Origin: Mxb001 sp964537955
GTDB taxonomy: Bacteria; Actinomycetota; Actinomycetes; S36-B12
Reading direction: 5' to 3'
NCBI GenBank assembly: GCA_964537955.1
Contig: CAZICY010000023.1
Coordinates: 1-28,048 of the forward strand
DNA length: 28,048 bases
Positions 14,248 to 20,358 of the stretch are shown piece after piece (position 1 is the first letter of the stretch; the number at the start of each line of letters is the position of its first letter). A model generated the notes under the pieces. The model saw only the letters and a program-made list of their open reading frames with translations. It ran no database searches and was not told the origin of the DNA. The position numbers and the translations under genes are program-made.

Positions 14248-15849
14248 TCAGGTGGCCTTGCGGCGCGCGGCCGCGCGACGCCGGCTCGGACGCCAGGACG
14301 ACTCGCCGGCCTCGAGCGCGGCCAGGCGCAACTCCTCGCCATGTGCGGCGAGAGCCTCGGCGAGAGACACCGGGGTGGGGTCCTCGGCGAGCACATCCAC
14401 ACGCAGGCCGTGCTCCTCGGCGGTCTTGGCAGTCTGCGGCCCGATGCACGCGATGATCGTCGTCGTGTGCGGCTTGCCCGCGATGCCGACCAGATTGCGC
14501 ACGGTGCTGCTGGAGGTGAAGAGCGCCGCGTCGAAGCCGCCGGACTTGATCGCCTCGCGTGTCTCGGCGGGCGGCGGGGCAGCGCGGACAGTGCGGTACG
14601 CCGTCACGTCCTCCACCTCCCAGCCCAGCTCGGCGAGCCCAGCGGCGAGCGTCTCCGTGGCGATATCGGCACGCGGGAGGAACACGCGGTTGATGGGGTC
14701 GATCAGCTCGTCGTAGGGCGGCCACTCCTCGAGCAGGGCCTGCGTCGAGGTCTCGCCCACCGGGACGAGGTCGGGCTGCACGCCGAAGGCCACGAGCGCA
14801 GCCGCGGTGTCCGACCCGACGGCAGCGACCTTGAGGCCGGCGAAGGAGCGGGCATCGAGGCCGTACTGCTCGAGCTTCTCGCGCACAGCGCGGACGGCAT
14901 TGACGCTCGTGAAGCCGATCCACTCGTAGCGCCCGGAGACCAGCCCGTGGACCGCACGATCCATCTGCTGCGGGGTGCGCGGCGGCTCGACGCTGATGGT
15001 CGAGACCTCGACCGGGATGGCCCCGAAGCGCACCAGCCGGTCGAGCAGGTCGTCGGAGCGGTCCTGGGTGCGGGGCACGAGCACGCGCCAGCCGAAGAGC
15101 GGCTTGACGTCGAACCACGCCATGCGGTCGCGCTGCGTGACGACCTCGCCGACGACAACCACGCCCGGGCCCGCCTGCTTGGCAGCCTTGACGTCCGCTG
15201 CGACATCGTCGAGCGTGGTCACGATCGAGCGCTGCTCCACCGTCGTGCCACCGCGCGTGATGATCATGGGGGTCTCCCCGGGCCGGCCTGCGGCCAGGAG
15301 CGCCTTGGCGATTGCCGGTGCCGCGTCGGCGCCATCCGGCACGACGACGGTCACGCGGTCGCGTGCGAGCGGGGTCCAGTCGACGTCCGGATCCGAGGCG
15401 CTCACGACGTGGACCTCGCGGCTTCGCCGCCCCGTGAGTCCCATGCCGGCGTACGCCGGCACCGCCACGGCAGTGCTCACGCCCGGGGCGATCTCGAAGG
15501 GGACCTTGGCCTTGCGCAGCGCCGCGGACTCCACCGCGAGCGATCCGTCGAGGACGGGGTCGCCGGCGAGCAGACGCACGGTGCGGCTGCCCTCTCGCGC
15601 GGACTCGATGACCAGCTTGGCTCGGCCGGCATGATCGAGTGGCAGCCCCTTGGCATCGACGGCGGCGACGAGCTCGGCATCCGGGCTCACCAGGCCGCGC
15701 GCGATCTCGACGGTGTCGAAGTCGGCGATCACGCGCTCAGCCGTGCGCAGCAGCTCGGCAGCGCGCAGGGTCAGCAGTTCGGGGTCGCCGGGGCCCGCCG
15801 CAACGAGGGCGACGGGACCGAGCTTCTTCTTGGTGCGGGTTGCGCTCAC
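14248..15849 (-). CDS. hemD: Uroporphyrinogen-III C-methyltransferase / uroporphyrinogen-III synthase fusion
   Basis: A 533-residue two-domain enzyme. Residues about 10-245 form a SUMT-type methyltransferase (AAGPGDPELLTLRAAELL, LLAGDPVLDG, EIAPGVSTAVAVPAYAGMGLTGRR). Residues about 253-505 form the HemD synthase (GWRVLVPRTQDRSDDLLDRL, GFTSVNAVRAV, FTSSSTVRNLVGIAG). Together they would make uroporphyrinogen III and methylate it toward precorrin-2, for sirohaem or cobalamin. The normally conserved LTHR of SUMT reads LTGR (138-141), so methyltransferase activity is less certain. The C-terminus is a basic tail. The start is GTG 15849. The gene follows rex with no hemA or hemC between them. Confidence 0.9.
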   Translation of the reverse strand: MSATRTKKKLGPVALVAAGPGDPELLTLRAAELLRTAERVIADFDTVEIARGLVSPDAELVAAVDAKGLPLDHAGRAKLVIESAREGSRTVRLLAGDPVLDGSLAVESAALRKAKVPFEIAPGVSTAVAVPAYAGMGLTGRRSREVHVVSASDPDVDWTPLARDRVTVVVPDGADAAPAIAKALLAAGRPGETPMIITRGGTTVEQRSIVTTLDDVAADVKAAKQAGPGVVVVGEVVTQRDRMAWFDVKPLFGWRVLVPRTQDRSDDLLDRLVRFGAIPVEVSTISVEPPRTPQQMDRAVHGLVSGRYEWIGFTSVNAVRAVREKLEQYGLDARSFAGLKVAAVGSDTAAALVAFGVQPDLVPVGETSTQALLEEWPPYDELIDPINRVFLPRADIATETLAAGLAELGWEVEDVTAYRTVRAAPPPAETREAIKSGGFDAALFTSSSTVRNLVGIAGKPHTTTIIACIGPQTAKTAEEHGLRVDVLAEDPTPVSLAEALAAHGEELRLAALEAGESSWRPSRRRAAARRKAT

Positions 15850-15900
15850 GGGGAACCTTCGGATCGTGGGAGGTGGATGGTCTGGGGCGGGCAGTGGCGC

Positions 15901-16584
15901 CTAGGCGCTCACCGCCCCGGGTTCGTGCGCTGCCTGGCGCTGGCGGAACGCGAGGATCTGCAGTTCGACGCCGACATCGATGGCGCGCACCTCGACTCCC
16001 TGGGGCACGGCGAGGAAGCGCGGCGCGAAGCTGAGGATGTGCGTGATGCCCGCGGCGACCAGGCGATCGCAGGCGTCCTGCGCGGCGGCACCGGGGGTGG
16101 CGATGACGCCGATCTGCGCACCCGAGGCCACCTGGGGCAGGTCCGCGAGCGGGCGCACCGTGAGCGACTCGTCGCCGCAGGGGATGGCGCGGCCGACCAC
16201 GTCGGGGTCGACGTCGATGAGGCCGACGACGCGGAACCCGCCGCCGGCGAATCCACGGTAGGTCGCCAGGGCGTGGCCGAGGTTGCCCAGGCCCACGATG
16301 ACGACGCCGAGGGGCTCGTGGACGCCGAGCCAGTCCGCGATGCTGCGATGCAGGAAGTCGACGTCGTATCCGACCCCACGCGTCCCGAAGGACCCCAGGT
16401 GGGACAGGTCCTTGCGCAGCTTGGCGCTGGTCACCCCGCTGCGCTCGGCCAGCTCCGCCGAGGACACCGTGCCGATACCGGCGGCGCGCAGGCGGTCGAG
16501 CACGTGGAGGTAGACCGGAAGCCGCTCCACGGTGGCCGTGGGCACCTCGTCACGAGCGCGCGAGGGCGCGATGCGAAGGGACAC
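15901..16584 (-). CDS. rex: Redox-sensing transcriptional repressor Rex
   Basis: NADH/NAD+-sensing repressor of respiratory genes. The 227-residue protein has the winged-helix start (ATVERLPVYLHVLDRL, SSAELAERSGVTSAKLRKDLSHLGSFGTRGVGYDV) and the Rossmann nucleotide-binding motif VIVGLGNLGHALA, then a C-terminal dimerisation helix (ILAFRQRQAA). I chose GTG 16584 because family similarity starts soon after it. The frame runs open to 16668, across the promoter. A candidate Rex site overlaps its own -35 region, in line with the autoregulation known for Rex in Streptomyces. Confidence 0.94.
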   Translation of the reverse strand: MSLRIAPSRARDEVPTATVERLPVYLHVLDRLRAAGIGTVSSAELAERSGVTSAKLRKDLSHLGSFGTRGVGYDVDFLHRSIADWLGVHEPLGVVIVGLGNLGHALATYRGFAGGGFRVVGLIDVDPDVVGRAIPCGDESLTVRPLADLPQVASGAQIGVIATPGAAAQDACDRLVAAGITHILSFAPRFLAVPQGVEVRAIDVGVELQILAFRQRQAAHEPGAVSA

Positions 16585-16638
16585 GGCGGGACCTACCTGG
16601 AGGTACTGGCGCGGCGGGAAGCCGGCGGGCGAGATCCC

Positions 16639-16668
16639 AGGGTAGGGGCTTGTGAACGCAGGATACAA
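16639..16668 (-). promoter_or_regulatory. rex promoter with candidate Rex operator
   Basis: On the minus strand TTGTAT (16663-16668) and TACCCT (16639-16644) are spaced by 18 bp, a plausible -35/-10 pair. The segment 16650-16668 reads TTGTATCCTGCGTTCACAA. Its TTCACAA half matches the Rex consensus (TTGTGAANNNNTTCACAA), while the other half is degenerate and the spacing is one base longer. It would let Rex repress its own gene. Confidence 0.45.
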
Positions 16669-16704
16669 ACCTCAACGGACGCAGTCGTCCGACTATCGGA
16701 GCCG

Positions 16705-16947
16705 CTAGGAGGCCAGGGCCGCGCGCAGGCGGCCGGCGTCCACCCTCCAGAAGTCGTGCACGACCCCGTCGAGGAGCACCACGGGGATCTGCTCGGCGTA
16801 GCGATCGGCAAGTTCTGGGTCGTCGAGGATCGAGACCTCAGCCCAGGCCACTCCCTCCCCCGCGCAGACGGCGGCCACGACGGCCCGTGCGTCGTCGCAC
16901 AGGTGGCACCCCGGCTTGCCCACGAGAATCACCCGCTCTCCAGCCAC
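16705..16947 (-). CDS. Glutaredoxin-like (DUF836) protein
   Basis: An 80-residue thioredoxin-fold protein with a CxxC active site, KPGCHLCDDA (Cys14, Cys17), and the cis-proline region EQIPVVLLDG. This resembles the small glutaredoxin-like family next to hemA in M. tuberculosis (Rv0508, from memory). The redox partner is unknown. GTG 16947 is the chosen start; a second GTG at 16932 also precedes the VILVGKPGC core. It diverges from the HAD phosphatase, and the promoter region between them is only about 17 nt. rex lies downstream with its own promoter. Confidence 0.8.
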   Translation of the reverse strand: MAGERVILVGKPGCHLCDDARAVVAAVCAGEGVAWAEVSILDDPELADRYAEQIPVVLLDGVVHDFWRVDAGRLRAALAS

Positions 16948-16952
16948 CCCCC

Positions 16953-16967
16953 TAGTCTGACCGAGTG
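16953..16967 (+). promoter_or_regulatory. Leaderless promoter of the HAD phosphatase gene
   Basis: TAGTCT at 16953-16958 lies six bases before GTG 16965, and no Shine-Dalgarno is seen. It overlaps the 5' flank of the divergent glutaredoxin-like gene. Confidence 0.5.
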
Positions 16968-17834
16968 ACCCGCCGATCGCCCGTGCTCCCCGCCTATCGC
17001 CATGCCGGCGAGGCGGCAGCCGCCGCGGCCGAGGTCGTGCCCGAGGGCGGCGCACCCGTGGACCCGACGGCCGCGGCGTTCTTCGACGTCGACAACACGA
17101 TCATGCGCGGGGCCAGCATCTTCCACTTCGCCGTGGGCCTGGCACGACGCCGCTTCTTCGATGCGCGCCAGGTGGTCGACTTCGGTCGGCGTCAGCTGCG
17201 CTTTGTCCTGAGCGGATCCGAGGACCTCGAGGACATGGCCTCCGCCACGGCGTCCGCGCTCTCCTTCGTGGAAGGCCGGCGCGTCGACGAGTTGGTCGAC
17301 CTCGGCGAGCAGATCTTCGACGAGGAGATGACGGACAAGCTGATCCCGGGGACGCTGGCGCTCGCACAGGCACACCTCGACGCAGGGCAGCGCGTCTGGC
17401 TGGTCACCGCCACCCCCGTCGAGCTCGCCACCATCGTCGCCAAGCACCTGGGCCTCACGGGGGCGCTCGGCACGGTCGCGGAGGTCCAGGGCGGGATCTA
17501 CACCGGCCGCCTCGTCGGCGCTCCGCTCCACGGGCAGGCGAAAGCCGAGGCCGTGCGCGCCATCGCCGAGCGCGAGGGGCTCGACCTGACCCGCTGCTCG
17601 GCGTACTCCGACTCCGCGAACGACATCCCGATGCTGTCCCTCGTGGGGCACCCGGTGGCCGTCAATCCCGACCCGCTACTGCGGGCGCATGCGCGGGAGA
17701 ACAACTGGCCGATCCGCGACTTCCGTCGGCGCGCGAAGGCACGCCAGGCCGCGGTGCCGGCGCTCGCGGCGACCGCAGGGGTCGGGCTCGGCATCGCCGC
17801 GGGTTTCGCGGTGGGCCGTCTCGCCCGGCGCTAG
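16965..17834 (+). CDS. HAD-IB family phosphatase (SerB1-like)
   Basis: A 289-residue hydrolase with the HAD motifs in order: FFDVDNT (nucleophile Asp41, acid Asp43), VTATP (147-151), a Lys at about 193 (GQAKAEAV), and YSDSANDIPML (Asp216, Asp220). The C-terminal region has one hydrophobic helix (264-284, AVPALAATAGVGLGIAAGFAV), so the protein may be membrane-attached. It resembles the M. tuberculosis Rv0505c/SerB1 group found beside the PlsC-like acyltransferase. A lipid phosphate or phosphoserine substrate is possible, and the sequence does not decide between them. The stop lies in a 15-bp tandem repeat. Confidence 0.88.
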   Translation: MTRRSPVLPAYRHAGEAAAAAAEVVPEGGAPVDPTAAAFFDVDNTIMRGASIFHFAVGLARRRFFDARQVVDFGRRQLRFVLSGSEDLEDMASATASALSFVEGRRVDELVDLGEQIFDEEMTDKLIPGTLALAQAHLDAGQRVWLVTATPVELATIVAKHLGLTGALGTVAEVQGGIYTGRLVGAPLHGQAKAEAVRAIAEREGLDLTRCSAYSDSANDIPMLSLVGHPVAVNPDPLLRAHARENNWPIRDFRRRAKARQAAVPALAATAGVGLGIAAGFAVGRLARR

Positions 17835-17849
17835 CTCGCCCGGCGCTAG
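17820..17849 (+). repeat. 15-bp direct tandem repeat across the stop codon
   Basis: CTCGCCCGGCGCTAG occurs twice without a gap (17820-17834, 17835-17849), followed by a partial third CTCGCC. The first copy contains the TAG stop of the HAD gene. It looks like a recent slippage duplication. Confidence 0.9.
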
Positions 17850-17858
17850 CTCGCCGGG
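17839..17858 (+). terminator. Candidate terminator hairpin after the HAD gene
   Basis: CCCGGCG and CGCCGGG form a 7-bp stem around a CTAGCT loop, between the convergent HAD and acyltransferase genes. There is no clear U-tract. The second repeat unit supplies the left arm of this hairpin. Confidence 0.45.
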
Positions 17859-17864
17859 AGCGGA

Positions 17865-18749
17865 TTAGAAGGTCGACTCGCGCTGGACGAGCAGCCGGTA
17901 GAGCGACTGCTGGATGCGCTCGCGCACGGCGTCCGTGAGTTCAAGCACCGCCATCGGGTCGTCCGCGTCGGCGTCCAGGTCCTCGGTGTGCACGGGCTCG
18001 CCGAACTCGATGATCCAGCGACTGGGCAGCGGGATCATCCCGAGCGGGCCGAGCCATGGGAAGGTCGGCGTCATGGGGAAGTAGGGGAGTCCCAGGAGTC
18101 GGGCCAGCGGCGCGATGTTGCCGAGCATGGGATAGGTCTCCTCCGCACCCACGATGGCGGTCGGGATGATCGGCACGCGCGCGCGCAGCGCTGCCGACAC
18201 GAAGCCGCCTCGCCCGAAGCGCTGCAGCTTGTAGCGCTCGCTGAAGGGCTTGCCCACCCCCTTGAAGCCCTCGGGCCACACGCCCACCAGCTCTCCCTGG
18301 CCGAGGAGCCGCTCGGCATCCGGCATGCAGGCGAGCGTGTGCCCGGCCTTGCGAGCCAGGGCGGACAGGAAGGGGGTCTGGAAGACCAGGTCCGCGCCCA
18401 GCATGCGCAGGTGGCGATGCGCCGGATGGTGGTCGCGCAGCGCGATCTGCGTCATCACCGCGTCCAGCGCGATCGTCCCCGAGTGGTTGGCGACGATGAG
18501 GGCGCCACCCGAGGAGGGCACTCGCTCGATGCCTCTCGTCTCGACACGGAACCACCGCTCGTAGAGCGGACGCAGTGGCGGGATGAGGACGTGGTCGGTG
18601 AGGTCCGGATCGAAGCCGAAGTCGTCGACGGTGTAGTCGCCCGTGAGCCGACGCCTGAGGAAGTCGAGGAAGCCCTCGTCGCTGCCGACGGTCTCAGGCG
18701 TTGCGCGATGCCCCGAGGGATCGAGGGGGATGATGCGGGCGTCAGGCAT
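17865..18749 (-). CDS. PlsC-like lysophospholipid acyltransferase family protein
   Basis: A 294-residue protein with the glycerolipid acyltransferase core. It has the block I-like ANHSGTIALDA (His89 with Asp96, wider spacing than the classic HX4D), WPEGFKGVGKPFSERYKLQRFGRGGF (the PEG block around 158-160), and VPIIPTAIVGAEETYPM. It probably acylates a lipid intermediate at the membrane. The exact substrate is unknown. It overlaps the epimerase stop by 8 nt (18742-18749), so the two are coupled. The pair is conserved in mycobacteria (Rv0501/Rv0502, from memory). Confidence 0.88.
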   Translation of the reverse strand: MPDARIIPLDPSGHRATPETVGSDEGFLDFLRRRLTGDYTVDDFGFDPDLTDHVLIPPLRPLYERWFRVETRGIERVPSSGGALIVANHSGTIALDAVMTQIALRDHHPAHRHLRMLGADLVFQTPFLSALARKAGHTLACMPDAERLLGQGELVGVWPEGFKGVGKPFSERYKLQRFGRGGFVSAALRARVPIIPTAIVGAEETYPMLGNIAPLARLLGLPYFPMTPTFPWLGPLGMIPLPSRWIIEFGEPVHTEDLDADADDPMAVLELTDAVRERIQQSLYRLLVQRESTF

Positions 18750-19764
18750 GCACGGCTCCCCTCATCGAGACCAGACTCGCAGCGCCGTCGAGGAGTCCGG
18801 AGACGAAGCCGGGGCCGAGGTCGTGGCCCGCGAGGAACTCGTCGAATGCGTCCGACGTCGAGCGCTTGGCGACGAAGCCCAGTTCGCGTCGGGCGCGAGT
18901 GGTGTCGATGGCCCGGCCGTAGGTGAGGAAGCGGACCTGCTCGGCCGAGAAGTCGACCAGGCGGGTCGGCGCGAGTGCCCGTCCGACGACGCCGAGCAGG
19001 GCACCGGGCACGGCCACGGTGGGGCGACCGGTGCGGCGCACGGCCTGGGACAGGGCAAGCACGCCGTCGCCGGCGATGTTGTAGACGCCCGTGGTGGAGC
19101 CCGTCACCGCCCGGTGCAGGGCTGCGATGGCGTCGTCCTCGTGGACGAACTGCAGCCGGGCGTCGAAGCCCAGGACGGTGGGGATCACAGGGAGGGTGAA
19201 GTACGCCGTCATCGCCGTCTCGACGCGCGGCCCGATGACATTGGCCAGGCGCAAGGTGGTGACCTCGACGTCGGGGCGCCGGCGAGCGAAACCGCGCACA
19301 TAGCCCTCGACCTCGACCGAGTCCTTGGCCCATCCCGATGTCGGCGGATGCTGGGGCGACATGCCCTCGGTGAAGAGCGCGGGGTCGCGGGGGCCCGCAC
19401 CGTAGACGGACGACGTGGACTTCACCACCAGACGGCCGACCGACTCCGACTTCTGGCAGGCCGCAAGGAGCTGCATCGTGCCGATGACGTTGATGTCCTT
19501 CATCGCCGTGCGGCCGCCGGCCTGCTGGGAGGTGGCGATGACCCCCATGTGGACGACGGTGTCGACTTCGGCGGAGGCCAGGACCCGGCCGATCACGGGG
19601 TTGCGGATGTCCGCCCGGACGAATTCCGCTCCCAGGAGGGGGCGCCGCGGGGGCACCACATCGACGCCGACGACGCGGTCGACGGAGGGATCGCGAACGA
19701 GGGAGCGGACCATGAGGCCACCGAGGTGGCGGGCGGCGCCCGTGACCAGCACGACGCGACCCAT
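18742..19764 (-). CDS. NAD-dependent epimerase/dehydratase-like (extended SDR) protein
   Basis: A 340-residue protein with an N-terminal Rossmann fold (VVLVTGAARHLGG), a STSSVYG catalytic-Ser-like segment (116-122), and DDAIAALHRAVTGSTTGVYNIAGDG. This makes it an extended short-chain dehydrogenase like GalE. The expected YxxxK pair is not seen: the place holds SGWAK (143-147). It may therefore not be a standard sugar epimerase. It starts seven bases after the bS22 stop and overlaps the acyltransferase gene. A role in a lipid- or cell-envelope-linked pathway with that partner is an inference. Confidence 0.85.
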   Translation of the reverse strand: MGRVVLVTGAARHLGGLMVRSLVRDPSVDRVVGVDVVPPRRPLLGAEFVRADIRNPVIGRVLASAEVDTVVHMGVIATSQQAGGRTAMKDINVIGTMQLLAACQKSESVGRLVVKSTSSVYGAGPRDPALFTEGMSPQHPPTSGWAKDSVEVEGYVRGFARRRPDVEVTTLRLANVIGPRVETAMTAYFTLPVIPTVLGFDARLQFVHEDDAIAALHRAVTGSTTGVYNIAGDGVLALSQAVRRTGRPTVAVPGALLGVVGRALAPTRLVDFSAEQVRFLTYGRAIDTTRARRELGFVAKRSTSDAFDEFLAGHDLGPGFVSGLLDGAASLVSMRGAVHA

Positions 19765-19771
19765 GATGCGA

Positions 19772-19870
19772 CTACTTCTTGTTGCGACGCTGGACGCGCG
19801 TGCGCTTAAGCAGCTTGCGGTGCTTCTTCTTGGCCATGCGCTTGCGGCGCTTCTTGACCACCGAGCCCAT
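19772..19870 (-). CDS. Small ribosomal protein bS22
   Basis: A 32-residue, strongly basic protein (starting MGSVVKKRRKRMAKKKHRK and ending RTRVQRRNKK). This matches the actinobacterial bS22 protein (AURKAIP1/COX24 domain) seen in mycobacterial ribosomes near the intersubunit interface. It lies between the HTH gene and the epimerase, as in M. tuberculosis (Rv0500A-Rv0500B-Rv0501, from memory). GAGG is placed 6 nt before the ATG. It is short enough that automatic annotation often misses it. Confidence 0.92.
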   Translation of the reverse strand: MGSVVKKRRKRMAKKKHRKLLKRTRVQRRNKK

Positions 19871-19897
19871 CGATTACCTCATTCAGTCCGCGACGAT

Positions 19898-19927
19898 CCC
19901 GGTGCAGTGCCGGGAGAGCCGACTCTA
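19898..19927 (-). promoter_or_regulatory. Candidate bS22 promoter box and leader hairpin
   Basis: On the minus strand TAGAGT (19922-19927) could be a -10 box. The predicted start is close to 19915. Directly after it, CCCGG and CCGGG (19898-19902 and 19910-19914) form a 5-bp stem with a 7-nt loop, leaving the Shine-Dalgarno free. The -35 is not evident. Confidence 0.35.
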
Positions 19928-19988
19928 TCCGATTGGATCGAGCGCGCCGTACGCGGCGTTGCCCGGTTGTCCGTCGGAGCCGTCTTGC

Positions 19989-20195
19989 TCAGCCGGCCTC
20001 GATGTAGGAGGTGCGCAGGTAATCGTGCACAGCCTGCTCCGGGACCCGGAAGGAGCGGCCGACGCGCACGGCGGGCAACTCGCCTGCGTGCACGAGGCGG
20101 TAGACCGTCATCTTGGACACGCGCATGAGCGACGCGACTTCGGCCACGGTGAGGAAACGCACCTCCGCCAGGGGGCGCTCGGGTCCACCGCTCAT
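19989..20195 (-). CDS. Excisionase/BldC-type helix-turn-helix protein
   Basis: A 68-residue protein that is nearly all one MerR/excisionase-type winged HTH (FLTVAEVASLMRVSKMTVYR, LVHAGELPAVRVGRSFRV, AVHDYL). The core closely matches the small HTH protein encoded beside proC and bS22 in mycobacteria (Rv0500A, from memory). It is a DNA-binding protein of conserved place but uncertain target. It is not a phage excisionase in this context, because no integrase is nearby. AAGGAG lies 5 nt before the ATG. Confidence 0.9.
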   Translation of the reverse strand: MSGGPERPLAEVRFLTVAEVASLMRVSKMTVYRLVHAGELPAVRVGRSFRVPEQAVHDYLRTSYIEAG

Positions 20196-20215
20196 GTCTG
20201 CTCCTTGCCTCCGGT

Positions 20216-20234
20216 CGGGATGTCCCGCATCCCG
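20216..20234 (-). other. Leader stem-loop of the HTH gene
   Basis: CGGGAT and ATCCCG (20216-20221 and 20229-20234) form a 6-bp stem with a 7-nt loop. It starts about 4 nt after the predicted transcription start and ends 20 nt before the start codon, leaving the AAGGAG outside. Confidence 0.4.
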
Positions 20235-20244
20235 TGACGGCGCG

Positions 20245-20273
20245 ACGCTACTGCACTACGTGCCGCCCGTCAC
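20245..20273 (-). promoter_or_regulatory. Promoter of the HTH gene
   Basis: Minus-strand GTGACG (20268-20273) and TAGCGT (20245-20250) are 17 bp apart, a good -35/-10 arrangement. An ACGTG...CACGT inverted repeat spans the -35 and spacer, and could be an operator. The predicted leader is about 42 nt. The gap between this gene and acuC (20196-20358) holds nothing else recognised. Confidence 0.5.
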
Positions 20274-20358
20274 GTGGAATCTCGATTTCGAGCCTAGTGG
20301 GGCCCGTCGGAGCGCGTCGAGGGGGTCGAGTCGCCCGGATCAGACATGCGCGGGGTGC

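Noticed and set aside
12209..14716. 835-codon open frame on the plus strand
   Set aside because: It is antisense to ccdA, resA and the phosphatase gene, and rich in His/Glu/Arg as expected for antisense of GC-rich coding DNA.
14341..16968. 875-codon open frame on the plus strand
   Set aside because: It runs antisense to hemD and rex and looks like a high-GC shadow frame, with no recognisable domain.
19989..20195. Phage excisionase
   Set aside because: The small HTH resembles excisionases, but no integrase, attachment site or phage gene is near, and its position beside proC and bS22 is conserved in actinobacteria.
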